Shown here piece after piece: positions 1 through 10,400 of a stretch of 64,000 nt of DNA. The position numbers were made by a program, and so were the translations under genes. This DNA comes from Alicyclobacillus_A sp963788285 (lineage in GTDB: Bacteria > Bacillota > Bacilli > Alicyclobacillales > Alicyclobacillaceae): positions 62,001-126,000 of the forward strand of contig CAWBGB010000014.1 of NCBI GenBank assembly GCA_963788285.1, in the 5' to 3' direction. The notes under the pieces are model-generated. The model saw only the letters and a list, made by a program, of their open reading frames with translations, made no database searches and was not told where the DNA came from. How positions within the stretch are numbered: position 1 is the stretch's first letter; every line of letters begins with the position of its first letter.

Positions 1-614
1 CATTGACTTCCTTGTTGAACATGGCAAGAATCGATTCGACAATCCCGAGACAGTCGTCAAACCTTGCAAAAGGCCGCTCGCTCCTCGTATCGTCTGCCGC
101 AGTCTATGTCGGACTCGGTCAATCTCGCGATGGCTTCGAGCATCCGCGTGATTCGCACGGTACAAGAGCAACTCAAAGCGCTGCGTAAAGGCATTGAGGA
201 TCACTTGGCAACGATCCCGCAAACACTCGATTCCATACCCGGTATCGGTTCCGTTTTCGCTTCCGGTATTGTGGCCGAACTGGACGTTAGCCAGTTCAAG
301 AGTCACACGGAAGCAGCAAAGTACGCCGGGCTCGCTTGGACCGTTCACCAGTCCGGGAAATTCACAGCAAACCGAACTCGACTCATTCATTCTGGCAACC
401 GCTATCTGAAATACTACATGGTTGAAGCGGCCAACAGTGTCCGGGTGCACGACCCTGTTTTTGCCGAGTACTATGCCAAGAAGAAAGCGGAGCCAAAGAA
501 TTTGCCGAGGGACGTGCCCTTGCGCTTACAGCCCGGAAACTGATGGGGGTGGTCTTCTATCTGCTAAAGACCAACCGACTCTACACTCCGGAGGTGATCC
601 GACAACAGGTATAA
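1..614 (+). pseudogene. IS110-family transposase, C-terminal part, frameshifted
   Basis: The reading frame gives the C-terminal Transposase_20 region of IS110-type DEDD recombinases: the helix-hairpin-helix-like stretch TLDSIPGIGSVFASGIVAEL, then KYAGLAW and HSGNRYLKYYMVEAANS. The gene enters from the left edge in frame 2 (reads FLVEHGKNRFDNPETVVK), slips to frame 1 near position 60, and slips again near position 510, after which frame 3 reads ARKLMGVVFYLLKTNRLYTP and stops at 612-614. With two single-base shifts it cannot make an active enzyme. The N-terminal DEDD domain lies outside the window. Confidence 0.85.
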
Positions 615-948
615 CAGAAACGTGATCGACACCGAATCCACCAGTTGCTAGCTCAATAGGAAAAATATTAAAAACTAGGTAGGGTGGTCCTAGTTGAGTA
701 TTGCCAAATTCTGCACCACCTCCAAAAAAGCAGCGATTCAAAAGATATTATGTTGCCTGAGGGTATTGACATCGTACCGCTGCTCTTAGGCTCTCACCAC
801 CAGATGCCCGCTAGCTGCGAGGCGGCTTGGTCCCTACCTCGGCTGGACTTTCACCAGCTAGCTGTACCTAGCTTTGCTAGCGTACCGTCCAATAAGGCGC
901 GTTATGTATTCTGCATTTATCGATCAATACACATCCAATGTACATCGG
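615..948. other. intergenic, nothing recognised
   Basis: There is no convincing coding frame or RNA structure between the IS110 remnant and the CPBP gene. The tetranucleotide-rich stretch around 810-885 repeats GCTAGC/CTAGC several times, which is the only visible pattern. Confidence 0.4.
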
Positions 949-1755
949 TTAACGTTCTATATGTTTTGTCCTCGACACCAATCGAAGCACTTCTGCACCC
1001 ATTAAACCACATGCCATCAATGTAATTGTGAAATTCCATGATCCACCGTAATGGGACATCTGCGATTCAAAATCATTTAGAGCATGGATAAGAGCTACCC
1101 AAGAGAGCGACCCACTCCTCCAAGCCATAACTGTAAGGAGAATTGCCATAATGAAAATCGTAAGGAACGATACCCATATTTGACTAGCAGGCATGTGTTC
1201 TCTAAAGAACCACTCTCCCCAATGTGATGTACTGAAAAGAAGACTTACAAGTATAGTTGCCCACACAATGCCTAGCCTGTCTCGAAAGACTCTAGTGAGA
1301 ACTCCGCGGTATGAGTATTCTTCTGCAAATCCAACACCAATAAAAGTAAGGGAAAGAAGTATAACCATGTATGCTGGTTTCTGTAATGGTGTAAAGGCAA
1401 AATATAATCCAACGATGAATACAACGAGCAAAAGTGCTCGAATCAGGGTTGATCGACGATTTGTAGGCAAGAGTGTTTGAAATCTATAAGGTCGGACAAG
1501 GAAGAAGTACAAAATGGTTGGGAAAAAAGCTTCACCTATCCAGTTTGCAACTAGCGAACTGAGAAGATTACCCCAGGTCGAAATCACGTGTGTCAGAACA
1601 AAATTTTTTATAAAGGGTCCCACGTATGTAAAGAAAACAAGGGTCCAACCAACAACGGCAACAAGATAAAGTATGATTGAAATCAGTAAAGCACTATTAT
1701 GTTTTTTACCTGATTTTGAAGGGATCTCTACAAGTTCCGAGATCATGCCTTTCAC
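949..1755 (-). CDS. CPBP-family intramembrane glutamic endopeptidase
   Basis: A polytopic membrane protein with about seven hydrophobic segments. It carries the CPBP/Abi (Rce1-like) signature GFAEEYSYRGVL, the EExxxR motif (Glu145, Glu146, Arg150 from the chosen start), followed by the FxxxH-type motif LLFSTSHW with His178. Such proteins cleave or process membrane substrates and include bacteriocin self-immunity proteins; the substrate here is unknown. I prefer the GTG at 1755: AAAAGGGG lies 8 nt upstream, whereas the longer frame back to 1821 starts with an uncharacteristic Cys-rich stretch. It is flanked on both sides by IS remnants and has no operon partner, so it may be a transferred gene. 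Confidence 0.8.
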   Translation of the reverse strand: MKGMISELVEIPSKSGKKHNSALLISIILYLVAVVGWTLVFFTYVGPFIKNFVLTHVISTWGNLLSSLVANWIGEAFFPTILYFFLVRPYRFQTLLPTNRRSTLIRALLLVVFIVGLYFAFTPLQKPAYMVILLSLTFIGVGFAEEYSYRGVLTRVFRDRLGIVWATILVSLLFSTSHWGEWFFREHMPASQIWVSFLTIFIMAILLTVMAWRSGSLSWVALIHALNDFESQMSHYGGSWNFTITLMACGLMGAEVLRLVSRTKHIER

Positions 1756-1875
1756 ATCATTCGCCCCTTTTATGTAGCCTAAGGATGAGGTACAACAAAT
1801 CACACGAGCGCATGTTAACATCGACTTTCAATTGACCTGGGAGAATCAGTTATAAATTGACCCACCCCGGCGAAA

Positions 1876-2619
1876 TCAGGTTGTCTTGGGTTGGCTGTAG
1901 GCTCCGATTCGCATCTTGTCCCGAAGACGGTAGCTATTACCCCGGATGTTTAGTACGTGCGAGTGGTGCAGAAGGCGGTCGAGAATCGCTGTGGCGAGAA
2001 TAGGATCTCCCATCAGTTCTCCCCAGTCGCTAAGTCCTTTGTTACTCGTTAAAACAATTCTGCTGAGTTCATAACGTGCACTAATCACCTGAAAGAGGAG
2101 GTTCGCTGAAGCTCGATCGAGGGGAAGTAGCCAACTTCGTCGTTCAAAAGGATCTTCGGTCGGGCATAGATCCGCAACCGCCTCTCCAATCTGTTCTCCT
2201 CGTATGCACGCTTCAGCTCCTCGATCATTTGGGTCAGGGTGACAAAGTACACAGACAGTCCCTGAGTAATGGCCTGCACACCCAGTGCCACCGCTAAATG
2301 AGACTTCCCAACTCCCACGTTTTTTGCGCGGGCTGCAAAGGCCATCGTGGCCAACTCTCGGACGTTCATCAATGCTTGGCTGGAAAGAGAAGTCGAATTC
2401 CTCGAGCGTCTTTCGGTTAGGCAGATGGGCAAGCTTTGTACGGACCTCCAGGTTTCGTTTTTGTCTTGCAGCTCGTTCGACTTCCAGGAGTTCATTGAGA
2501 AACGTGAGATAGGTCGGTTGTTCGTGGGGTGCTTTCTCCAACTGTGCTTCCAACATCGCACTCGCTTGGTCAAGGCCCAGTTCCTCCAAGCGCTGCTTCG
2601 CTTGTTCAAGCTCTACCAT
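1876..2619 (-). pseudogene. istB: IS21-family helper ATPase IstB, frameshifted
   Basis: The start (ELEQAKQRLEELGLDQASAM) and the end (RIVLTSNKGLSDWGELMGD, ILDRLLHHSHVLNIRGNSYR) are in one frame. The middle, including the Walker A-like NVGVGKSHLAVALG and the following helicase-like region, is read only in a second frame (2085-2609). At least two frameshifts therefore split the AAA+ ATPase. It sits directly downstream of an IstA tail, as in IS21 elements. It differs clearly in sequence from the intact IstB at 11.9-12.6 kb, so it represents a separate, older IS21 insertion. Confidence 0.85.
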
Positions 2620-2903
2620 ATGCCCACCTCGGCAAGCCGTTCGTAGACCTCAAGCGGGTGAACCTGCAACTCGTCATTAGGGACTTGGTAAGCTCTTGGC
2701 TTCGGATAATGGGATCCGTTTGCAGTCGACAATCCGGCGTATTGACCATCACTGGGCGTGAATACGCGGGATTGGTTTTGCTTCCGATGGCGTTCTACAC
2801 ATACACCGTCTACCCAAATCTCTACCTGCCCGGCCAGTTCTCGTACGAGTATCTCACGACCACTGTATCTCCAGTTCACGCCATTCCGTCCAAGCTGACC
2901 CAA
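2613..2903 (-). pseudogene. istA: IS21-family transposase IstA, C-terminal remnant
   Basis: About 96 residues ending ELQVHPLEVYERLAEVGIW, the usual C-terminus of IstA just ahead of istB; the frame overlaps the istB start by a few bases as in active IS21 elements. All of the N-terminal helix-turn-helix and the DDE catalytic domain are missing, and the N-terminal part of this remnant is poorly conserved. Together with 1876-2619 it marks a decayed IS21 copy whose left part was deleted. Confidence 0.7.
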
Positions 2904-3225
2904 CGAACTTCATAGCGAAACTTCTCCTACCGTTCCGTGGGAGGCAAGGGTTTTAGTCCTTCCTCCTGTAAACGTTGGATTGGTATCATTCCAGTAGTCC
3001 TATGAGTGCGACAGTTTACCCGGTCACACCAGTCGCGAACTTAGGGTAACTCCCTCTTGAGTCACACGGGTTGGATATGCAAATCCAGTTCATTTACAGA
3101 GGGTATGAGCAACCTCGGACTATTGTGGTTTAGTGCTGTAAAGGTGCCACAAAACAACATATAAATCTGTACCTCAGCGCATAGTACGGGTACGAAATCA
3201 TGTGAATTGAGGGGCAGACTGCGTA
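2904..3225. other. intergenic, nothing recognised
   Basis: No conserved reading frame is visible between the IS21 remnant and the deacetylase. Short frames here lack ribosome binding sites and resemble nothing I know. Confidence 0.35.
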
Positions 3226-4086
3226 TTGACCTCACGACACCTTTCACGATTGATATGCATCATATGCATCTGGCTGATAACAATGCTCGCTAGTGTGGCA
3301 AATAATCGAGTTTCCACTTCACCTAAAGACTGCTCTAAGCTACGCGCCAAACACTTGGCAGTGCCAGAAAGATGCTCCCGGCGGGGCATGTCGACGGATT
3401 CTAAGCAAATCCGGGTGCCAATTCTTATGTATCATGAATTAAATTACCTCCCTCGTAATAGCCTTGGAATGGCTCCAGGGCAATTCGAATCTGAGATGGA
3501 ATTCCTGCATCAGAATAACTTTCACACGATTACGATGGCCCAATTGTACGGTGCTCTGTATCATCAACGCCCGCTTCCAGATAGGACCATTCTCCTTACA
3601 TTTGACGACGGATACAAGAGCGTTTATACAAGGGCTTATCCGGTTCTTTCTCGATACGGGTACAAAGGAACGGTGTTCATGGTGACCGATGCAATCGGAT
3701 CTCGTGGGCAACACCCTATGCTCGCGTGGACAGAGTTACTCGAAATGAATCGGCGAGGAATTATGGACGTACAATCCCATACGGTTCACCATGTCGACTT
3801 GCGCAATGCTTCCAACGTAGTAACAAAACAGGAATTGATGCAGTCGGCACAGACGTTATCCAAGCGACTAGGTCACCCAGTACGCTTTTTCTGTTATCCC
3901 AGTGGCAAGTTCCGTAGGGCAACTTTTGATTGCCTACGCAATTCAGGCTATCTTTTAGCTGTAACAGAGCATTCGGGCTATGCAAGCGCCCAGGATGGCC
4001 CTTACGGTCTGCAACGGATCCGGGTGTATGAAGGTATGCCCCTATCGAATTTTCGGGCTTCCCTGGCCCCGTCGTTTGAACAGTGA
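3226..4086 (+). CDS. exported polysaccharide deacetylase (NodB domain)
   Basis: A 286-residue carbohydrate esterase family 4 protein. From the TTG start (AGGGG about 11 nt upstream) the first 30 residues form a signal peptide or anchor (ICIICIWLITMLASVAN). The NodB domain follows with PILMYHELN, the metal-binding TFDDGY (Asp-Asp), SHTVHH (His pair completing the His-His-Asp metal site) and FCYPSGKF. Family members remove N- or O-acetyl groups from peptidoglycan or other cell-surface polysaccharides outside the membrane. It stands alone upstream of ppx in the same direction with a 180-bp gap, so co-transcription is uncertain. Length and motifs look intact; the start is the least certain part. 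Confidence 0.8.
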   Translation: MTSRHLSRLICIICIWLITMLASVANNRVSTSPKDCSKLRAKHLAVPERCSRRGMSTDSKQIRVPILMYHELNYLPRNSLGMAPGQFESEMEFLHQNNFHTITMAQLYGALYHQRPLPDRTILLTFDDGYKSVYTRAYPVLSRYGYKGTVFMVTDAIGSRGQHPMLAWTELLEMNRRGIMDVQSHTVHHVDLRNASNVVTKQELMQSAQTLSKRLGHPVRFFCYPSGKFRRATFDCLRNSGYLLAVTEHSGYASAQDGPYGLQRIRVYEGMPLSNFRASLAPSFEQ

Positions 4087-4269
4087 GTTTTAAGCCTTGC
4101 GCCTTGGGGGTCGTCCTTACATCCTTGACTCGGACAAAACGGTTCCCGCACAATAGAGTTTGTCGTAAATAGACCTTCTTCAATCCACGTTTACCAATCC
4201 TATAATTTGAAGATGATACCAGTAAGAGTCGCTGCTGCGGACGAATACAGTTGAAATCGTGGTGTGGAA

Positions 4270-5691
4270 ATGAACAGAATTGGAATCATTGACATGGGCT
4301 CGAATTCTGCACGACTAGTGATTTATGATGTCCATCATAACGGTAGTTATCGGGCATCATACCGCATGAAGAAAAATATCCAGCTTGCTAAGTACATAAC
4401 CGATGGACGAATGTCCCAAGAAGGTATTCATATAGCCACGGTCTGTGCGCGTGCGTTCCGAAACGTGGGTCGGCTGTACCATGTCAAGGAATGGATTGCG
4501 GTTGCTACTGCCGCGATGCGCCAGGCGGAGAATGGAAGAGATGTACTTGACATACTGCATAAGGAAACTCACATTCACTTTCGCCTTCTGAATGGTGAAC
4601 AGGAGGCGTGGTACGGCTATTTGGGTGTTGTCAATACGATGGACATCGAAGATGCGGTGCTTGTGGATATTGGTGGCGCGAGTACTGAGGTCATTCTCGT
4701 CCGCGATAGACAGTTAGTGAATGCGGTAAGTCTGCCGTATGGGGCTTTAACGCTGGCTAAGAAGTTTCGTCATGTGGAGCCCGTACTTCAAAGCGATGCG
4801 GTGTTTCAATTTATGAGTAGAGAATTCTCGAAACTCGACTGGTTAAGGGAAATCAGCGATTTACCTTTGGTAGGCATCGGTGGGACCATGCGAGCCATTG
4901 GAAATATTTCCAGTAAAATGCAAGGCCACGCGCTGAGTCGATTGCATGGATATGAATTGGAATCGAGTGTGCTGAAACAGATTTATGAGAAAATGGAGAA
5001 TTCAACTGTACATCAGCGCAAAAAGTTGGGCGGCCTTTCAGACTCCAGAGCAGAAGTCATCCATGCGGGGGTCGCTGTGGGTTGGGCATTGGCCAGTACA
5101 ACATCCCCTAAGCACCTTCTCATTAGTGGAAGTGGATTGCGCGATGGGTTGTTTTACGAGTACCTTCTATACGATGAACCCACGCCTGTCCTGCCTTCCG
5201 TCAAGGAGCATAGCCTGCACAATTTTATGCAATTGTATGATGTGAATTTGGCGGCTGCGTATGACTCTGCGGAGTACGCGGAAAAACTTTTTGATGATTT
5301 GGCACCCATTCATCGGCTATCTGAAGAACACAAAAAGCTGCTGCGAGTTTCAGCACTTCTTTATATGACAGGAGCATTCGTCAACGTTGAGAAGTGCGTA
5401 AAACACACGGATTATCTCATCCGTTCTTCACACCTCTATGGATTTACTCAGGAAGAGATACTGAACGTAAGCAGTCTGGTGTTGGGGAAAGGCCCTAAGT
5501 CGTCTAAGCAGTTGCATCTCATCATTCAACTTGCAAATTTCCTGGTTCAGGAAGCAGGTCTTCAGTATGACGATGTTATGAATGCCATCAAACATGAATT
5601 AACTACCACATCATCAGGAAAAGCTTTAAAATTGGACGCCGATTTCAAATCCATTCTTAAAGGATTTAAAAAGCACTTTTCTTTATCGTGA
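4270..5691 (+). CDS. ppx: exopolyphosphatase / guanosine pentaphosphate phosphatase (Ppx/GppA)
   Basis: The start MNRIGIIDMGSNSARLVIYDV is the first phosphate-binding motif of the ASKHA fold in Ppx/GppA. VLVDIGGASTEVILV is the second phosphate loop and LVGIGGTMRAIG the adenosine-type motif. Residues from about 310 to 473 form the HD-like C-terminal domain typical of the longer Ppx forms. The enzyme releases phosphate from the end of polyphosphate and may also act on pppGpp. The stop faces that of ppk1 96 bp away (convergent), so synthesis and breakdown of polyphosphate are encoded side by side but transcribed separately. ATG 4270 and GTG 4264 are both possible starts; neither has a strong ribosome site. 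Confidence 0.9.
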   Translation: MNRIGIIDMGSNSARLVIYDVHHNGSYRASYRMKKNIQLAKYITDGRMSQEGIHIATVCARAFRNVGRLYHVKEWIAVATAAMRQAENGRDVLDILHKETHIHFRLLNGEQEAWYGYLGVVNTMDIEDAVLVDIGGASTEVILVRDRQLVNAVSLPYGALTLAKKFRHVEPVLQSDAVFQFMSREFSKLDWLREISDLPLVGIGGTMRAIGNISSKMQGHALSRLHGYELESSVLKQIYEKMENSTVHQRKKLGGLSDSRAEVIHAGVAVGWALASTTSPKHLLISGSGLRDGLFYEYLLYDEPTPVLPSVKEHSLHNFMQLYDVNLAAAYDSAEYAEKLFDDLAPIHRLSEEHKKLLRVSALLYMTGAFVNVEKCVKHTDYLIRSSHLYGFTQEEILNVSSLVLGKGPKSSKQLHLIIQLANFLVQEAGLQYDDVMNAIKHELTTTSSGKALKLDADFKSILKGFKKHFSLS

Positions 5692-5787
5692 AGAGAGCTT
5701 TGATAGCTTCCAACGGAAAAATCTAGAGATATTCGGCACAGCCGCTATATTAAATTTCAAGCCGCCGTCCCGATTGCGTACGACGGT

Positions 5788-7917
5788 TTATTTCTCGTGG
5801 CTCGTGATGGGAGTAATGTGATGATGCTGGTCTTCTGAGAAATAGGCGTAATTTGCTGCCTCTTCGTGAAAATACAGTTGGCTGGCCACAGAATGAGACT
5901 TACCCTGCATGGTTACTTTCTGGTATGTACCCTTAGCGTTCAACAGATAGCGATTGACATTGTCCGAGAGTTGGACGTGCAAGATATCCTTTAATCGCTC
6001 TTTTAAGTTGTCCTGGACTACCGGGAAGAGAATCTCAACACGGTTCATCATGTTGCGAGTCATCCAATCTGCGCTGGATAAGAACAACAGTTCATCTCCG
6101 CCGTTTCGAAAATAAAAAGCACGGCTATGTTCAAGAAATCTGCCCACGATGCTGGATACCTGAATGTTCTCGCTGACACCTCGTATGCCTGGGCGCAGAC
6201 AGCAGATGCCGCGCACAATTAAATCGATTCGAATACCGCTGCAAGATGCTTTATATAACGCCATAATCAGGTCTTTGTTTGTTAAAGAATTCATTTTCGC
6301 GATAATTCGACCCGAATTCTGTGGTGTACTCGTTTCAATTTCGTTCTCAATCAGATCTAAGAACTTGGCTTTGAGTCCTGTCGGGGCGATTGCAATCTGC
6401 TTCCATATAGGTGTAGTACCAGAACCAGTTAAGTGATTGAAGAACTCGGAAGCGTCGTACCCGAAGTCTTCTCGTGCGGTAAACATACCGATATCTGTGT
6501 AAATACGTGCCGTGGTATCGTTATAGTTTCCTGTGGAGAGATGGACGTACCGTCGGAGTATCGTGCCTTCCTTACGTACTACTAGAGTAATCTTACTGTG
6601 TGTCTTGAGGCCAACGAGCCCGTAAATCACGTGACACCCTGATTCCTCCAACTTTTTTGCCCACACAATGTTATTTTCTTCATCAAAACGCGCCTTCAAT
6701 TCCACGATAACGGTCACTTGTTTTCCGTTTTCGGCCGCACGCACCAATGCATTGACTATCGGGGAGTTCCTACTAACGCGGTAGAGCGTCTGTTTGATGG
6801 CGAGTACGTTTGGGTCATCGGCGGCTTGTTTCACGAAATCGATGACAGGTTCAAATGATTCGTACGGATGAAACAGCATGATGTCTTTTCGTGCAATGGT
6901 ATCAAATAACCCAACTTCTCCAAGCAAGTCTCTAGGCGTTTGGGAGACAATGGAGTTATACCGCAGATGGTCGTATCCTGGTAGACTAGTAATCTTTAAA
7001 AAGAACGTAACATCCAGTGGACCACGCACAGAGTAGACATCATCTTTTTCTAATTCAAGCCAGTTACGCAAGGTGTCGACTAGGGTCATGGTCATGTTGG
7101 ATGTTACTTCTAAGCGAACAGCTGCACCTTTCTTACGGTTCTTCAGTTCTTTCTCGATTTCCTCCAAAAGGTCCTCCGCGCTTTCCTCATCTACATCAAT
7201 ATCGGCATTTCGGGTAATTCGAAAAGGAGCGGACCCCAGAATCTCGTTTCCGGGAAACAACGTGCCGATAAATTCCTGAATGACGTCTTCCAACAATATG
7301 TATTGAAGCTTGTCAGGTCGAGACGGAAGCTCGATAAATCGTGGAAGTACGGAAGGTACCTGAACAACAGCGAATAGGTTGTCCTCTTGCTCTTCCATTT
7401 CACGGTCTATTGGCTTCAAAAGGACAGCCAGGTTCAATGTCCTACTTGCCAATTTTGGAAACGGATGGCTGGCATCGATGGAAAGTGGGGTCAACACAGG
7501 GAAGATGTGATGGTGATAATAGTTGGACAGAAAGTCCCTCTGTTTCTTAGACATGTCTATAGGGCGAACAAAAGAAATCCCTTGCCTCTTTAAGGCTGGC
7601 AAGATGGAAAGGGTCAACAGGGAATAAAGCCTGTCAACGTCTGCATGGACTCGTTTTGAAATGGCCTGCAACTGTTGTACTGGTGTCATCTGGGTTTTGT
7701 TCTCAGGGCGATTATAGCCGATTTTCACCTGATCTTTAAGCCCGGCCACACGCACCATAAAAAACTCATCCAGGTTGGAGGCCGTAATGGAGATGAACTT
7801 CAAGCGTTCAAACAAAGGATTGTCTTTGTCCATGGCTTGTGCTAGAACCCGCTCGTTAAACGCTAACCAACTTAGTTCACGGTTAATGTAGTACGATTTA
7901 TCGTCAAAGTTTTTCAT
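5788..7917 (-). CDS. ppk1: polyphosphate kinase 1
   Basis: A full-length RNA-degradosome-type polyphosphate kinase of 709 residues. The N domain begins YYINRELSWLAFNERVLAQA; the middle head domain follows; the C-terminal pair of phospholipase-D-like domains contains the conserved GLKTHSKITLVVR histidine (the phosphorylated His region) and YVHLSTGNYNDTTARIYTD. It transfers the gamma phosphate of ATP reversibly onto polyphosphate. The start at 7917 is preceded by GAGG at a 9-nt spacing, and the upstream 26 codons of the open frame are not conserved. It is convergent with ppx, which breaks the product down. Confidence 0.95.
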   Translation of the reverse strand: MKNFDDKSYYINRELSWLAFNERVLAQAMDKDNPLFERLKFISITASNLDEFFMVRVAGLKDQVKIGYNRPENKTQMTPVQQLQAISKRVHADVDRLYSLLTLSILPALKRQGISFVRPIDMSKKQRDFLSNYYHHHIFPVLTPLSIDASHPFPKLASRTLNLAVLLKPIDREMEEQEDNLFAVVQVPSVLPRFIELPSRPDKLQYILLEDVIQEFIGTLFPGNEILGSAPFRITRNADIDVDEESAEDLLEEIEKELKNRKKGAAVRLEVTSNMTMTLVDTLRNWLELEKDDVYSVRGPLDVTFFLKITSLPGYDHLRYNSIVSQTPRDLLGEVGLFDTIARKDIMLFHPYESFEPVIDFVKQAADDPNVLAIKQTLYRVSRNSPIVNALVRAAENGKQVTVIVELKARFDEENNIVWAKKLEESGCHVIYGLVGLKTHSKITLVVRKEGTILRRYVHLSTGNYNDTTARIYTDIGMFTAREDFGYDASEFFNHLTGSGTTPIWKQIAIAPTGLKAKFLDLIENEIETSTPQNSGRIIAKMNSLTNKDLIMALYKASCSGIRIDLIVRGICCLRPGIRGVSENIQVSSIVGRFLEHSRAFYFRNGGDELLFLSSADWMTRNMMNRVEILFPVVQDNLKERLKDILHVQLSDNVNRYLLNAKGTYQKVTMQGKSHSVASQLYFHEEAANYAYFSEDQHHHITPITSHEK

Positions 7918-8029
7918 AGCGGAAAACCTCGTTTTACAACAGAGTCCTAATTGTGCGTAAGCATTATTGTGTTCAAAATTTGTATAAACGTACACTTTAC
8001 CCGAAAATGGTCCAATGACCCCTTCCCCA

Positions 8030-8350
8030 TACTCCCATGTCCCGAATCGTTACACCGTCGATACCGGCGCTACCTCGATTCACCTTGACCCGTTTCCATG
8101 CTTCCCACATGACATCTGTCCTATTCACGTTATCGTAAAGGGCACGAAACCTGCGCTTGGAATTCGTCTTCGCCGCAAGGTAGAGGGTCTAGTCAGCACT
8201 GCATTCACTCACTCTTTCCGCCATCGATACCCATGAACAAAGTAGGGGCGCTTTCCTCCCACAGGTGTGTTGTCCGGCGTTCACAGATACTACCACCCTC
8301 TCCGACTCCCTTCTCACCGCTTACCATTTCACCCTTCGGGCTACCCTGAA
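8030..8350 (-). pseudogene. group II intron fragment with N-terminus of its reverse transcriptase/maturase
   Basis: Read on the minus strand, about 8190 down to 8040 encodes RFRALYDNVNRTDVMWEAWK followed by RVKVNRGSAGIDGVTIRDM. This is the hallmark N-terminal region (RT0/RT1) of bacterial group II intron-encoded proteins. The homology then stops abruptly at about 8040, just before the ppk1 promoter region. The upstream part (8196-8350) resembles the structured intron leader that precedes such genes. More than 90 percent of the protein and the intron 3' half are missing, so this is a dead truncated intron. Confidence 0.75.
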
Positions 8351-8418
8351 AAAATTCAGTTCGCAGAAGGGGGTTTTTGGAAATAGGAAAGAATACCCGG
8401 AAGTGATTTTATGAGTGC

Positions 8419-9605
8419 TCAGGTCACAGGATCTGCAACGGTAACTTGGTAGCCAAGCAGTTCTAATCGTTTGATCGTGCGCTTTACAAGGTTTTCTTTT
8501 TGCCTACGGTCAAAGTAGTCAGCCCCGAGTTCCTTGTACACCTGTCTCTTCGTAAGCATGTGGTAAATGATTCCGAGCATCGTATGTGCCACCGCGACTG
8601 TGGCCCGGTTTACGCCCCGACGTTCAGCAATGCGATGGTACTGTGCAGACAGGTATGTGTTCTTTTGCCTGGATGCAGACTTCGCAGCTTCGGTTAGCGC
8701 AATTCGCAACTTGCGGTTTCCCTTACACCGCTTCTTTCCCGCACTCTCGTCATGACCTGGAGTTAATCCCGCCCAGGAGCAGAGGTGTCTCGCACTTGGA
8801 TAACGTGTCATATCTGTGCCGATTTCAGCGAGTATTTGCTGGGCAGTCGCCATACCGATATCGATTAACTACAGGTCTTCTTTAAAAGGAGACATTCGCG
8901 TCTCGATCTCTGCATCCAAGTCAGTAATGAGCTTGTTGACGTAGTCAATATGCTCAAGCTGCTTTTTCAACATCATCAGCTGGTGCCGCCTGATAGTCCC
9001 CTTTAGGGCTTCTGTAAGTTGCGGTATTTTCTTTCTCAGCGTCATGCGCGCAAGGTCTGCTAGTGCAGCAGGATCTGTTTCATCGGCGATCATTGCTTCA
9101 AGCATTGACCGACCGGAGACACCCAACACATCGGATGCCACAGAGGAAAGCCTGATATTGCACCCCTCAAGTACTTTTTGGAGTCTGTTGATTTCCCGCA
9201 TTCCCTCTTCGATGATGCTTCGGCGTTGATCCCGGTTTGGAATGAAACTAGCTGTCACCAACCCATGCCGCAAGAGCTTGGCAATCCATTCCGCGTCTTT
9301 TGACATCTGTTTTGCGCCCAGGGACTGCTCTAATATGCTGTGCATTGACTACCATTGCTTCTATACCCTCGTCTTCCAATAGGTTGTACAGTGGCTTCCA
9401 ATACGCGCCTGTACTCTCCATGGATTACGTGGGTGCATTGGTGCCTCTTTACGAAATCCACCAGCTCCAATAAATCCCTCGTCAGGGTTCCGAATGTCTG
9501 AATCACCTTCCCTTTTGGTGTAATGACACACGCAACAACTGACTTCTTGTGGACGTCCACGCCACAACAGTGCGTGTGTATAACTTCCATGTCGGATATG
9601 CTCAT
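8419..9605 (-). pseudogene. IS110-family transposase, degenerate
   Basis: Three consecutive pieces make one transposase. The N-terminal DEDD domain is HTHCCGVDVHKKSVVACVI (from 9605). The middle part KTRNG/DAEWIAKLLRHGLVTASFIP runs to SPFKEDL and is shifted one base. After an in-frame TAG at 8869-8871 comes the C-terminal half with MATAQQILAEIGTDM, HLCSWAGLTPGHDESAGKK and YHMLTKRQVYKELGADYFD. One frameshift near 9340 and one nonsense codon inactivate it. It is of a different IS110 subgroup from the remnant at the left edge of the window. Confidence 0.85.
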
Positions 9606-9808
9606 GCCGACCGCTCCTTACGGCTAAACAGTATTGAAGGCTGGTGCAACAACCATAATGGGATTAATCTACCCTGCGTGCTTCTCAACCGAGAGCAACA
9701 ATTCGTGGTTCACCAAGTCGTTGTGGTCCGTCTTATTGTCGAGCTCCAGGCACCAAGCCGTAACGACCTACCTTCGCCAGCCGTAATACCCAGTCTCGAC
9801 AAACACGA

Positions 9809-9833
9809 AGAGCAGCATTACGCTGCTCTTCTA
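9809..9833. terminator. perfect hairpin downstream of the IS110 remnant
   Basis: GAAGAGCAGC and GCTGCTCTTC form a 10-bp perfect stem with a 5-nt loop. There is no T-run on either side, so it could be a terminator, an attenuator or an element end. Confidence 0.4.
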
Positions 9834-10272
9834 GAAATTTTCATTTATTGTGGTGCCACCCAGGCATGATTGTCTTATAGGTTCGCACTTTACGACTATC
9901 TGTCGTTCGAGGTAGCGTCTCCCTAGTTCCAGACACAACTGTCATTACATACTGTTCCCCATGCACTGGAGGGTTCTTACGCGCTGCTTTTCCAAGTTCT
10001 TCACGCGTTCCGCGACCTTTACCACGCAATACGTGGCTCGGCTCCCCCTCGTCTCTGCCGAGGATAACACAACAAAATCACTTGATGTACGGCTTGGTAT
10101 ATTGCTCATTGTGTGATCTGGAAGGTACTTTCGTCCATACACTTCTACATACCAATTTCGCCGTACGTAGGCGTCCAAGCTATACTGGCGTCTAGGCACC
10201 CCGTCCCGGCTGTGTGTGGCAGGATAGAAGTGCAGGGTGTGGCGGCGGGAAACTGCAGTTAAGTTTCACCCC
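9834..10272. other. degenerate region, no recognisable gene
   Basis: Minus-strand frames (9841-10029 and 9945-10199) look like a broken protein split over two frames: one reads RNWYVEVYGRKYLPDHTMS, the other ARKNPPVHGEQYVMTVVSG. I do not recognise the family. A short repeat-like purine/pyrimidine stretch ends at the palindrome that starts the IS21 element. Confidence 0.3.
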
Positions 10273-10400
10273 CTAGGGGGTGAAAAAATTTCTATGTTTT
10301 CCAGTTAGCAATCCCGCCTTTGTGCAACGAAATGGCACTTGCCAACATCACTCTACAAAATCTACTCTCTGTTTTGCTAGGAACGGAGAGGATGAGAGGA

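Noticed and set aside
949..1821. Longer start for the CPBP protease at 1821
   Set aside because: The extra 22 residues are Cys-rich and atypical, and the only good ribosome site (AAAAGGGG) fits GTG 1755.
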